A stretch of DNA of 64,000 nucleotides from Heliopora coerulea (lineage: Eukaryota; Cnidaria; Anthozoa; Scleralcyonacea; Helioporidae): NCBI GenBank assembly GCA_030142905.1, contig JASJOG010000108.1, forward strand, positions 449,001 through 513,000, read 5' to 3'. The number at the start of each line of letters is the position of its first letter. Within the stretch, counting starts at the first letter, position 1. Position numbers and translations under genes: made by a program. Positions 1 to 9,737 of this stretch are shown here, in pieces. The notes beneath the pieces were generated by a model, which did no database searches, was not told where the DNA came from, and worked only from the letters and a program-made list of their open reading frames with translations.

Positions 1-2
1 AG

Positions 3-614
3 GATAAACCAAGTAATGAGAGAACACCAATGAAGAAGACCTGCTTGAAAGATGGTAGATTTATTTTTCAAACTAACAAAATTGATGATGAGAAAGGCCA
101 AAAACTGTCATCAGAGAATGCACTCTCAGATCAAACAAGTAAAACGGATGACGGCAAAACAAGTCAATATAATGGAGACGGTCAAAAGAAGGAGTTAGTC
201 CAGAAGCACAGTAATACTTGCTCCCAGTTTAACAACAAGGATGATGACAAGGGCCAGGAAATGTCATCAGAGAAAGCACAGTCATATAAAACTGAAATCC
301 ACATTGAAGGAGGGCACGATGGCAATGATGAATCTAGCAACATTGACAGGATTCCAGCTCAACCCCAAAGCAGTAATAATAACAAGGACGACAAGAGATC
401 AAGCCAGTACGACAATATTCAAGAATTACCAAGTAATGAACATAACACACAAAATCCCGACACTCCATCTGGAACAATGACTCAACCAAGTATGACTGGC
501 GGAGAGAATGACAAAGAGGAAACAACCAACCACAATAAAAAGCAAAAAAATCAACATTCTTGCTGTTGCTCTTGCTGTTGCTCTTGCTGTTGCTCTTCCT
601 GTACCATACTATAA
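3..614 (+). CDS. C-terminal part of a hydrophilic protein with Cys-rich, CaaX-like tail (5' end outside window)
   Basis: The frame is open from base 3 through an internal Met at 30 to a TAA at 612-614, so the window holds only the C-terminal part. The protein is low-complexity, rich in D, N, S, K and Q, with repeated phrases of the type PSNE..T, and has no recognisable domain. The tail is striking: a basic stretch (NKKQK), then ten cysteines in CCCS blocks, then a last tetrapeptide CTIL. CTIL fits a CaaX box, with a final Leu that favours geranylgeranylation, and the nearby cysteines could be palmitoylated. The Cys block is encoded by three 12-base repeats at 561-596. Membrane attachment is inference. 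The missing upstream part could be any enzyme; some interferon-inducible GTPases end in similar CaaX boxes, but nothing here shows a GTPase. Confidence 0.5.
   Translation, partial: DKPSNERTPMKKTCLKDGRFIFQTNKIDDEKGQKLSSENALSDQTSKTDDGKTSQYNGDGQKKELVQKHSNTCSQFNNKDDDKGQEMSSEKAQSYKTEIHIEGGHDGNDESSNIDRIPAQPQSSNNNKDDKRSSQYDNIQELPSNEHNTQNPDTPSGTMTQPSMTGGENDKEETTNHNKKQKNQHSCCCSCCCSCCCSSCTIL
561..596 (+). repeat. 12-bp coding minisatellite (Cys-Cys-Cys-Ser)
   Basis: Three exact tandem copies of tgctgttgctct encode the CCCS blocks of the left-edge protein. Copy-number change here would lengthen or shorten the cysteine tail without shifting the frame. Confidence 0.8.
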
Positions 615-2601
615 TTTAAACCGGCCACACAAACGGAATGTTTTGTCAAATGAATTATGTGATTTGGATTTATTAAAAATTGACGTTGAGGAAAAGAAGA
701 GGACATTGAAGTGTGGTTTAGTTATTAGATGTTAAAGACTTGATACATGAATGTCTTAAACAATATTTCATTACTAATGATTTTCACAATTACAATGCAA
801 GATTAAAAAATTACATGCACGTCCGGGAGCGTAATGTGGAAATATTTAAGAATTCTTTTATTTATTCAGCTGCTTTTCATTTTTATAGCCTGCCAAAAAT
901 AACTGAGGAAGTTTCGTTTTTGGATAGTTTTAAAGGACAGATTTTTCAACGTTCTTTGTTTGACATGCAACTTTCTTTTTTAATCACATTGTCAGGTCAA
1001 TATAATGACTGAAGGTCAATTCAATGACGCTCAAACTATTACAGTTAACTATTAAAAGAAATATTGCCAAGGCAAACCAAGGCACCGCACAATCCATGAG
1101 TTATTCTTTGTGCGTTAATTATAGACGTATTTTGAATTATATACATGTCGAAGATTCGATAATAATTATAATGAAATGTCACTACGGTAGCGCATTTTAA
1201 AATTAATTCGTGCCTTGTAATAGGAAACCCAATTCTGGATACGTCGAGCAGACTGTGTGAAAGACCACGAGTACTGCAGAAGGTAATCTTGAGCAACATT
1301 TGTCATCAACATTATCTCCGAAGTCGCGTTTTCAGTTAAATAATCCAGCGTACTTCAGAACGTAGTTTCATTCTGGCCTTTCTCCACGACGACCACCGCC
1401 ATTCTTTCAAATTGAACAGTCGTCCAATTGATTGAGGTTTTGTTGATTACAGGTTATGGGAGGATTTAAGGCGCTGTTACACTATATGTAACTTGTCTCT
1501 CAATTTTGTTGCGAGACAAACTACAGGAGTAATTGCATAGTGTAGCATAGTCTGCAATCACCAAGTCTCGCAACATTTTTGTTGTTGTAACAGATTTTTA
1601 AGGCATTGCACGTTGTAACATCCTTCGTACAACTTGTCTCACAGCAGTAATCATGATCAGCCAATGAAAATGAATGACTGACTCATTCTTAGTCTTTTCC
1701 GCTCGTCGTTGCACGACAAGTTCCACAGAATCTTGCCAGCTGTAACATCCCTTTATCGTGCAAATGCAACGCGACGGATTCAGCCGTTGCGACACAAGCG
1801 GCAAGACAAGTTGAATATTGTAACAGCGTCTTTCAGAGAAGGGCAAATCAAAGGAAGACGAATACGTGTTGAAACCGGAAAAGGACATACAATAACCAAG
1901 AAAAATATAAACAAGAACTAACAAGTGTTAAGCATGAACAGTTCAACTTACACTCAACCAGTTTCCAACCCTCGGTTAATAACTTGTGGAAAGGTGCTAA
2001 GGCCAGGAAGTAGTCACACATAAAGGAATGTAAAATGACGACTACATTTCAACGCATTTAATATGCATTTATTTCATCACAGATTTATCCGCAAGTAATT
2101 TCCTGAAGATCTCAGCTGTAAAGCAATAAGCTCAATCGCTCTAAAGGAAGAACTATCGTAACTCTCTTCTCAAGTATTCAGAACTGCTGATCAGCCAGTT
2201 CAAAATAGTTAAGGATTACGTTCACTACCCTATAGCTTAAGCTAAAGAATAGGACGCGACGGTCCCAGTCCCAATTAAATTACACCATAATTCCACGTTA
2301 TTAGCACTGATGGCGTTTTATTTAAGGTATATACGGACCGTTTTTCTGGCATGTAAAGATCACACGCGTTGGCAATGATATTTTACGAAAGTCCAGCTAA
2401 ATGTGTTCATTTTATTACTCATATTTCTGTAATCTTCGATAAATGTCGACCAACATTAAAATTTTGATCTGTGCTCTTTTTCTCGCATGTCAAAAGTATC
2501 AAGGAGCATCTTTAGACTCGTAGATCTTTCAAATTAGTAACTATGACGTACACTGCGTCCTGGATGAAAGCAGACCAAGAGCATCAGTGTTGTATCTCTT
2601 G
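615..2601. other. Intergenic DNA with one foldback element
   Basis: Apart from the foldback element at 1467-1834, I see only AT-rich sequence. The open frames here are short, lack compositional support and match no family I know. The 3' UTR of the left-edge gene probably occupies its start. Confidence 0.5.
1467..1834. mobile_element. Foldback / MITE-like element
   Basis: The left end reads aaggcgctgttaca followed about 9 bases later by aacttgtct. The right end is the inverted counterpart (acaagttg, then tgtaacagcgtctttc). The ends are imperfect terminal inverted repeats of roughly 30 bases around about 310 bases of non-coding DNA, with internal repeats of gagacaa. No transposase is present, so it would be non-autonomous. 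I could not fix a target-site duplication. Confidence 0.5.
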
Positions 2602-3042
2602 TTATACTTTTTTTAAAGGCATATGTCCTAAAAAGGTATCCAAAGGATCTCCCGTACGAAGGTACCCTTCATAGGCCTCTAACCACAGACGACCTTTCAT
2701 GAAAACTTGATATAATGTATTATCACAAGTCCAATGTGAAGAGCGATAGTGACAAATTCTTAGATATCCATCCCTGGGCTTTAATGTGTGTGTTTCACCG
2801 TTGCCACCCCAATCCGGCATTGGTGCTGGTGATCCACAAACTATCATGTCTGGTACGCTGTTTGGAAAGTCAGCAGGCAGATAAACACGAAGACGGTATG
2901 TCTGATCACTGTTCGTTGTCATTGTTATCTCCACTTTAGTGTCTCCCCTAGGATCAATCCATTGTACTTTGCCGGAAAAATACGTGTCAAGAATGTCTTT
3001 TTCGATGACCATCCTCCTACGTTGAGCAAGACTCCAAGGCAT
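2602..3042 (-). CDS. E2-like (UBC-fold) protein 1
   Basis: This is an intronless frame of 146 residues starting at the ATG of MPW. The frame stays open 8 codons further upstream but has no ATG there. It reads as a compact E2 core. There is a basic N-terminal helix, beta strands, the E2-type strand and turn LRVYLPADFPNSVPDM, and then a His (HTL) about 12 residues before Cys97 in the strand LRICHY. A Trp follows, and then the tail helix motif KGRLWLEAYEGYL.TG. The Cys sits where the catalytic Cys of ubiquitin-conjugating enzymes sits. The HPN of classical E2s is replaced by HTL, as in divergent prokaryotic E2s. It is the first of three E2-like genes in a row on the minus strand. A perfect IRF-type site lies about 110 bases upstream. 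Activity is inferred. Confidence 0.75.
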   Translation of the reverse strand: MPWSLAQRRRMVIEKDILDTYFSGKVQWIDPRGDTKVEITMTTNSDQTYRLRVYLPADFPNSVPDMIVCGSPAPMPDWGGNGETHTLKPRDGYLRICHYRSSHWTCDNTLYQVFMKGRLWLEAYEGYLRTGDPLDTFLGHMPLKKV

Positions 3043-3152
3043 AACGGCTTGTACAGACGAAACCACCGAAGATCCTACATAGCTTCGAGGTTAAAGCAGA
3101 AGAACCTGAGAAGAACAGACATTTTCAAAGAATTTTGCTGAATTCAGAAGTC

Positions 3153-3162
3153 GAAAGTGAAA
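3153..3162. promoter_or_regulatory. ISRE/IRF-like site upstream of E2-1
   Basis: GAAAGTGAAA, a perfect GAAANNGAAA, about 110 bases upstream of the E2-1 start codon on the opposite strand. This is the core recognised by interferon regulatory factors. Confidence 0.45.
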
Positions 3163-4028
3163 GCTATGGTCAGCGGAAAGCAGTTGTAACGTCACAGGTA
3201 ACGTATCCAATCAAAATGCAAAAGAGAAAAACGGAAATGAATGAAACCGGAAGATCGACGAGTCTACAAAAACTTCACCGCAATTCAACCTGCGTAGAAA
3301 TAATTCAGTAGTTTTGGCAATATTTATATTTCTGCAACAAAAGTACATTATAAAATAAGGTGTATGAGTGAATGAACGTAAGGTTACGTGACAGCTTTGT
3401 AAGCACTGTTGGAGAGTCATTCCACACCATTAGACTCTCCAGGTGATTAGTAAACATTAACACTTCATACTCTTCAGGAATTTTTGATTGTCTCAGTTGC
3501 AATTCTGTTTAAATGACTCTAGCTTACATCAGAGGTTAAGCCATTCCGTTAACGTTGCCAATACCCACATTTTATTTCCATAAGTGTTTTACGAATGGCG
3601 TCATTTGCTCAGAGGTGAAGTTAGCGGCAGTTCCTTGTCGTTTACTGCTGAATCTTCTATTTTACACAACATGTATACAATTACAGGACAGGATTAATCT
3701 TATGGCCATTTCAAGGTCTTAAATCATTCAATCTCGGGGCCTTGCTTATAAAAATCTTCTTCTTTATTGTGGAAGCATAAGTTGAATGGAAATATGAAGC
3801 TCCTCGATATACCCACGGACAACTATTCGAACTTTAACAGATAACACAACAGGCTTTCCTCAATCTCATAACATTCAGTATATGTAAGACTCGACCATCA
3901 GCCCTAAACAACTGTACCTCGTCTGAAAATTGATCTGTTGTTAATCCCTGAGCTGAAGTATTTTAGGTTGAATATCTGTCACATATTTATAATGCAGATT
4001 TGAAGAATGTACATGTCTTTACCATCTC
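3163..4028. other. Intergenic DNA between E2-1 and E2-2
   Basis: It holds the promoter side of E2-1 and the 3' flank of E2-2. I see no further coding frame or RNA gene. Confidence 0.5.
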
Positions 4029-4463
4029 TTAATCCGTATCTTCCAAATAGAAGTCTATTGGACGTCCAGTTTCAAGTGAACTTTCATAGGCCTCTAACCA
4101 TAGTCGTCCTTTCTTGAAGACTTCACACAACTTATTCTCATTGGGTGACCAACAACTCCAGTAAAAATGACATATGTTTACCAGACCATCTCGTTGGTCT
4201 AATGTATGGTGGACATGACTGCTGTTCCATTCTGGCATTGGCTTTGGTGAGTCACAAATTACCATCTCAGGAACACAGTATGGGTAATCTTCGGGGATGT
4301 AGACACGAAGACAGTAAGAATTGTTCCTGTTTGTAGATACTCTTACTTCTACCTTTGTGTTTTCTTTGGGGTTTATCCATTTAACATCCCCGTCAGGAAA
4401 GCCGTCGGCGAGAAGCTTTCGTTCGTGTGAAAGGCGCAAACGTTGACGGGTACTCCAAGGCAT
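4029..4463 (-). CDS. E2-like (UBC-fold) protein 2
   Basis: An intronless frame of 144 residues from the ATG of MPW. It is the same family as the E2-like gene at 2602-3042 but clearly diverged, so this is an old paralogue and not part of the recent duplication. Landmarks are LRVYIPEDYPYCVPEM, then HTLDQRDGLVNICHF with the presumed catalytic Cys98. A Trp follows the Cys by 8 residues, and the tail helix reads KGRLWLEAYE. All E2-core landmarks are present and there is no disruption. It has four extra cysteines (two in the core strands and one each side of the Trp region), so redox-sensitive behaviour is possible. The role inferred from context is accepting an activated small modifier from the E1-like protein of the cluster. 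Confidence 0.73.
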   Translation of the reverse strand: MPWSTRQRLRLSHERKLLADGFPDGDVKWINPKENTKVEVRVSTNRNNSYCLRVYIPEDYPYCVPEMVICDSPKPMPEWNSSHVHHTLDQRDGLVNICHFYWSCWSPNENKLCEVFKKGRLWLEAYESSLETGRPIDFYLEDTD

Positions 4464-5584
4464 CGTATTTTTCAAAAAACAAGTTGTAGTGTCACAGGAA
4501 AGTTGTCGAGTTCTATAGTTAGCAGCAGATGTGTAGATAGTAACTGAAACACGTCACACGTTCTGTATACCGATCAGTTCAATCAACGGCAAACCAACAA
4601 TGGCTTTGCTTTGCAGTTGTTCTCACATGTTGAAGGTTGGGGAATCCCGGGTATCACGAGGTAATACAGGTTAAAAATTGTCCAGAACAAACCTCAAGAA
4701 CGGTTGAAGTATTGCATCCCTATTTGGCCATTCTGATGGAATTTCAAGCAATTGTGATGACTTGCCGTTTCTCCAGGAAGTATTTGCGCCATTCCCGGAA
4801 CTAATTATGTATTTGTCGTATTTTGAATACTTATGGCGAAATAAGAATATCATGCAAATTCCAAAACAATTCCTGACCAAACAGAATGGCTGTTAAAAAC
4901 GAAGTAATCTGGTATTGACAAGTTCATGGCATACCATTAAGTTAGTAATATTGTAATAGAGAGAGATATAAATGTTTTGCTAATTTTTAGGAACTAAACT
5001 ACCAGTGAACAAACATGAGCGCGCAATATCGAACCTTTAAAAACAACAGCTGGATATTAATGAACTTAACACAGCTGCAGGTAAACGGGTTTCCCCTTAA
5101 CCACTAATTAACAATCTCGAGTTTAATTCCTTGAGACAGAAATTTTCATTGTGCGCCAGTTGTTCACTTAGTTTTACATTAGTTTCTTCAAGTACACAAT
5201 AGAACAATTTCAACACGAGTTGACAACAAGCCTACTACAAAATTCTATTATTTGTTATCTGTAGTTTAGGCACGAGGTAGTACTGCTATGATAAAACAAA
5301 GTTCGTTATATTTTCGACAATTCACAAAATCCGAGCAAATATTTAGATGAGATATTGTACGACTGCGTTCAGCCTGATATTTATTCTTGGTTCAAAGATA
5401 GCAATTTTCATCTCCAACGTATAGCATTAATTACCCAAATGATTTATCCAAACGTATTCCGTCATTCCCTGCACAAAATCCATATTGAAACTGGATAAAA
5501 ACCCATGATTTTCGACAGAGTCGACGAACTCTTTCCCCATCTGATACGAACCACGGTAGTAGGATTCTAACTCTTGATCCAACT
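4464..5584. other. Intergenic DNA between E2-2 and E2-3
   Basis: The promoter side of E2-2 and the 3' flank of E2-3. I see no convincing gene, RNA or mobile element. The 69-codon minus frame near 4671-4880 has no start context or homologue I recognise. Confidence 0.45.
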
Positions 5585-6163
5585 TTATATTTTCGCCAAA
5601 TCATCTAAAGCTCTCGCATTGATGAAATAATTGGCCATGGCCAAAAATTGAGGAAAATCGATCAACACTTCGGGCATCAATTGTTCGAACTGTTCGACTA
5701 AGCGACGTTGTTCGGCAGCTTCTTCTTCTGATGGCTCCATTTCATCCACATAATCTTCTATTGGCCTTCCAGTAACAAGATGTTTTTCGTAAGCTTCTAA
5801 CCATTCTTCTCCCTTGTTGAAAACCTCATAGAGCTTGTTCTTTCTCGTCCAACATGACGGTCGGAAAAAGCAGATTTTTAATAGTCCATCTTTAGGCTGC
5901 CATGTGTGAGTACTGTGACCTCCTTCCCATATAGGCATTGGTTTAGGAGAATCACACACCACTAATTCTGGCATTTCGAATGGGTAATTTGGTCCAATGT
6001 AAATACGAAGGCGATAAACATTCCCTTTGCTTGTTCTTACTTCACGTTCAAAGGTCGGCTGTCCGTTCTTTCTTCTGATATGAAATGTTTCACCGTTGAA
6101 GTATCTTTCGAGAAAGTTCTTTTCATACTTCAATCTGGAACGCAAAAATCGATTTTCCTGCAT
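5585..6163 (-). CDS. E2-like protein 3 with C-terminal helical extension
   Basis: An intronless frame of 192 residues from the first ATG (MQENRF). The E2-like core spans about residues 5-140: LRIYIGPNYPFEMPELVV, then HTWQPKDGLLKICFF with the presumed catalytic Cys98, then a Trp, then KGEEWLEAYEKHLVTGRP. Unlike its neighbours it lacks the MPW start and continues for about 50 residues past the core with an acidic stretch (EPSEEEAAEQ) and predicted amphipathic helices. The tail may recruit a partner or position substrate, as C-terminal extensions do in class II/III E2s; this is inference. It is the most divergent E2 of the window, and the His motif is HTW. Confidence 0.72.
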   Translation of the reverse strand: MQENRFLRSRLKYEKNFLERYFNGETFHIRRKNGQPTFEREVRTSKGNVYRLRIYIGPNYPFEMPELVVCDSPKPMPIWEGGHSTHTWQPKDGLLKICFFRPSCWTRKNKLYEVFNKGEEWLEAYEKHLVTGRPIEDYVDEMEPSEEEAAEQRRLVEQFEQLMPEVLIDFPQFLAMANYFINARALDDLAKI

Positions 6164-7556
6164 TTTTTTCACGTTAAGGTCTTTCGAACCGTTCTTAACT
6201 AGTGGTACAACCTATGTGTTCAATTGTGGCCAAGTGATCTGATGTAATTGAGACAGGGGATTCCCGAAGACAAGATAAATATGCCATCCTAGCAATTTGT
6301 GATGACGTAATGGGCGAGACACCTGACAAAGTAACATTGGGAGAGCTGATTTTTAATACAAGAATCTTAAAATTATTTTTCACTTTAAACTTGTTTGTCA
6401 TACAGTCTGGAAAACATGTATCCGCGTAATACGAGCAAAATAAATCGGAGTACTGTTGTTTGGCTTGTGCGAGATATTATGCATCAATGCATAATTTGAA
6501 CGTTCATGACAAGCAAAATAAGATGCGGTTTATATAAGATGCTCCTCAGATCGGACACGTCAGGCCCGTATGTTCATGTCTTGGACAAATGGTGTCTAAG
6601 GCACGACGCACAAGTCTTACTTGTACAATTCCGTCAGTTTGTGCTTTACATAATGTTCATCTTATTTCTCTCGTATAAATGATCCTGTAGTTTAAATTTG
6701 TCTGCACTCCCGGGTGGTCTCTGTTTAAACATGTTTATTATGGAAAAATGCCGAAACCTTAAAGTGTTACAAGAGATCCATTCTGTGCGAAGTTTACCAA
6801 GTTGAACCCTTTTCCGCTCAACACTTTTACAATTTCAGGTGATTGCAGTCGCGCTCGTGATCGTTGTAAGATTTCTCTGCATACTCGCTGACAGACAGAT
6901 CAAGAGGTCGTAATTTGCCTTTCAAAGTATTGATCACGGTTATTTCATCCAATAGTATTTTTCTTCCCTTTGCAAAGCAGCGAAGCTTGGATTGCGTCGG
7001 CAGTTTGGAAGCAAATTGGCACTTGTACGCGGTCTTCATTGAGGGCGTGAGAACGTGAGCCGAGGCAGTTTGTTCTGCCTCTAGGTCAGTCAAAGGTACG
7101 GCAGTCAAAGCTAATCCTTGATAGCTTGTCGTACATATATGTGCTATTGTCGGTTGAAAGAATCTGTCGGTTGAACGGTGAAAAATTGGCACTGGTGAGT
7201 AACATTAACTGATTAAACTCATTTAATTATTAAGGGAATGTACTAACTATTAGCTTTCATAAATTGAAACTAAAACAATGTAAAGTATTTCGTTTTCTCA
7301 GCAAAAGTTTAGTGGCTTCCAGGAAGAGATCATCCAATTGAGAAACACATTAATCAACACAGGTAATAAGCTTACGACAAAACCAAAAATTTTTACGGTA
7401 ATTACAAGTTAATGGCTAAGATCTATTTTCTAAGATGAAAAGATACGCTTATCTCTTCAAAATATAGATACGTACTATCCATAAAGCATTGCATTATCGA
7501 ATGGATCACCACATACGATGCTCATGAAGACGGTCACGGAAAGACAAATTTTCAAA
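6164..7556. other. Intergenic DNA; left boundary of the large duplication
   Basis: The promoter side of E2-3, then unremarkable sequence. From about 6939 the sequence is repeated at 19098, marking the left edge of the tandem duplication. A 121-codon minus frame (6827-7192) begins just after a splice-acceptor-like CAG. The duplicate copy has an in-frame stop, so I do not call it a gene. Confidence 0.5.
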
Positions 7557-7985
7557 TCATTTCATGTGTCCAAGGTAGAATTCAATGTCTTTCCCAGTAG
7601 TCAACCAACCTTCATAAGCTTCCAACCAAACGCGACCTTTAACAAATATTTCATAGAAGGTGTGCTGAGGGTTCCAACGAGGAGCGTAGTAATGGCAAAT
7701 TTTTAAACAGTTGTCACGAGTTCCAAGCGTATGAGTGCAACCATCTACTCCCCATTTTGGCATGGGTCTTGGTGATCTACAAACTACCAAATCAGGCAAG
7801 CTGTTAGGATAGTCTGGTGGAACATAAACTCGCAGAGAGTAAACTTGATTGCTGTTGCTCTTCATTGTTACTTCAACTTTTGTGTTTCCAGTCGGATCAA
7901 TCCACTGAACATTACCCGGGAAATATTTATCAAGAATTTCTCTCTCGACAGCCAATCGCTGACGCTGGATTGCAGTCCAAGGCAT
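7557..7985 (-). CDS. E2-like protein 4 (recombinant copy)
   Basis: An intronless frame of 142 residues from the ATG of MPW. It has LRVYVPPDYPNSLPDLVV, HTLGTRDNCLKICHYY with presumed catalytic Cys97, and KGRVWLEAYEGWLTTGK. The C-terminal three quarters are nearly identical to the E2 at 19716-20144. The N-terminal part and upstream flank match the E2 at 20926-21360 instead, so the gene looks like a product of recombination between two tandem E2s, with the switch near 7921-7937. It is divergent from the mini-gene at 8594. The frame is intact, so it is likely expressed. Confidence 0.73.
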   Translation of the reverse strand: MPWTAIQRQRLAVEREILDKYFPGNVQWIDPTGNTKVEVTMKSNSNQVYSLRVYVPPDYPNSLPDLVVCRSPRPMPKWGVDGCTHTLGTRDNCLKICHYYAPRWNPQHTFYEIFVKGRVWLEAYEGWLTTGKDIEFYLGHMK

Positions 7986-8058
7986 GGCAGAAATTACAGT
8001 AGGCTGGAACACCAAATAATGAGTAAGATTTGCTCACCAGCCTATGGCTTGTTATTGT

Positions 8059-8570
8059 CATGGGATGTAGTTGATATCAAAGTTACACCAAGGAATTACT
8101 GACTTCATTGTAAGTCTACTGCGCATGTTCAAAACATCTACCACTGCCAAGAATCGTGGATAATTCCAGGAAGAAAGCGCGATACGACAGTCAAGCACCT
8201 AAACCTGAACCCAGGGAGCCTAAATGGAAAAACTGGTTGAATAACATTATTACACACAGTGAACAAAACGCATCCACCACAAGATACGTGGTGTACCAAA
8301 CATTGCAGTACACAGCAACAACAAACGACAGGAGTGAAATTCACAAAGCAGTTTATGACTTGTTATAGACAAAGGATGTAGGTGATATTCAAACTACGTC
8401 GAGTATTTATTGACTTCCTCTACGTGCGCTGCGCATGTTCGAAACTCCTATCATTACCAAGTATCGCTGACAGTTCCTGGAAAGGCTACAGATACATACG
8501 ACAGAGACCAGCTATTAAGACATCCAAATCTCAACCAAGAGAGCCTAAGTCGAAAGCCAGTTGAATAAAG
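8059..8570. repeat. Diverged tandem repeat of about 320 bp upstream of mini-gene 1
   Basis: Two diverged copies start near 8059 and 8377. Both carry the block gatgtag.tgatat, then ctgcgcatgttc, then tcc.ggaa, then a run ending gagcctaa. They separate the divergent E2 and mini-gene. The same pair occurs in unit II (about 21437-21935). Possibly a duplicated promoter or 5' UTR; the open frames across it start without an ATG. Confidence 0.5.
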
Positions 8571-8593
8571 CTGTTGCAAATAGGGGGAAAATC

Positions 8594-8815
8594 ATGTCCA
8601 GCAGTAAAGACGTTCAAGGTCATTTACAAAAGGTGGCGGAAGGGAAAAGCACGCGACAGAAAATGACGTTTGATCCAACTACTGGGAAATTGAGAGTCGT
8701 GAACGAAGGAACCAATACTGGGGACAACGTAGTTTGTACCGACATGGCTGCCGCTGGCTTCTTCACAAAACTCTTGGAGAGTACAAAATGTTTTTTTTTG
8801 AATGCAAGTCATTGA
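8594..8815 (+). CDS. Mini-protein 1 of the FDPTTGKLRV / M-x3-GFF family (73 aa)
   Basis: The frame starts at ATG in an aaaatcATG context. It encodes MSSSKDVQGHLQKVAEGK, then a basic stretch, the core MTFDPTTGKLRVV, a polar linker, DNVVCTD, and MAAAGFF, followed by a variable hydrophobic tail of 18 residues. The family layout is an N-terminal helix with D-[VI]-Q, a predicted beta hairpin around TGKL, and the conserved end M-x3-G-F-F. I know no named family with this pattern. Its repeated occurrence in a cluster of E1-, E2-, E3- and JAB-like genes makes it a candidate modifier, tag or adaptor. The variable tail after GFF would suit C-terminal processing by a JAB peptidase. Function and fold are unproven. 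Confidence 0.6.
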   Translation: MSSSKDVQGHLQKVAEGKSTRQKMTFDPTTGKLRVVNEGTNTGDNVVCTDMAAAGFFTKLLESTKCFFLNASH

Positions 8816-9167
8816 TCGCAACTTGTGAGAGGGAGGATTGCAGATGATGATTAACTGTCCAGAAGATGGCTGAACATTGATGAATATCCTTCTTATATAT
8901 ACAGTATACGTATATACCTTATCAAACATATGTTTTTTACATGTATGTTTTAAAAAATATTTCTAATTTAGTACCTCGTTACTTTATTGAAGCATATATT
9001 CCTTCACAAACGAGAAATTTTCCCAGGTTGGAAATCTTCAATACTTATAAACAATACATAATTACATCTTGAAATGGATTGTATGTAACTGAATATGATA
9101 ATCTTAAGATAAGTTTACACTGCAATAAAAAGTACATTTTTACCGACTGTCAATGTGCTTACAAAGG

Positions 9168-9177
9168 GAAAATGAAA
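9168..9177. promoter_or_regulatory. ISRE/IRF-like site upstream of TRIM-1
   Basis: GAAAATGAAA followed by C, a perfect GAAANNGAAA, about 560 bases before the TRIM-1 ATG. The same site is preserved in the TRIM-2 and TRIM-3 copies (11683 and 22537). Confidence 0.4.
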
Positions 9178-9737
9178 CCAAATTTTGGCCGTAGCTTCTC
9201 ATAGAACCAAACAAGTCGTTTTACCGAGAAATCAGACGTCCCGCTGTGTGAGGAGGGACAGGTGAAGAGAAAAGGATGAATTTACTTTCACTCGGTGTCT
9301 TTAGTCTAACGTTACTCACTCACTCGATATGCAATCAAATGTGGCCAAAAATGTTGGTCACATTTACTTTTATCAAAGGCGTAAATTCGCTTTTCATGCA
9401 TATGTCTCCCAAACGTTTATTAACCTTTTAACCGGCCCTGTGGCCATTTGGCAACTTATTAATCTTACTTCGGCTTACGTCAGACAACTTTACTGATCAA
9501 CGGGAGACCTCCAGAAAACCTTCGCAATAAAGGGTGAAAAGTAAGTTCTTTTCATTTTAAAAAGATCTCGTGTATAATGACCCGTGATAAAAACGTGAGG
9601 TCCACGAATAAAACCCGCGATTCACGATAATTTGTCTGCAGTCCTCGCTTCAGGGAAAATAAATTTGAAGGATTTTGGCTATTTCGTTTTATGCCTGCAC
9701 ATTCAGCGTTGTTGAAGTAAAGAAAACGTCTACTTCG

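Noticed and set aside
740..1012. 90-codon frame after the left-edge gene
   Set aside because: Composition of AT-rich untranslated DNA, no family, and it lies where the 3' UTR is expected.
6827..7192. 121-codon minus frame beginning after an acceptor-like CAG
   Set aside because: The duplicate at 19.1-19.4 kb has an in-frame stop in its middle and there is no ATG at the start; no known domain.
8156..8368. 70-codon frame with a PKPEPREPK segment, also partly present in unit II
   Set aside because: It begins without an ATG, its end differs between copies, and it lies in a diverged tandem repeat; more likely 5' UTR or promoter.
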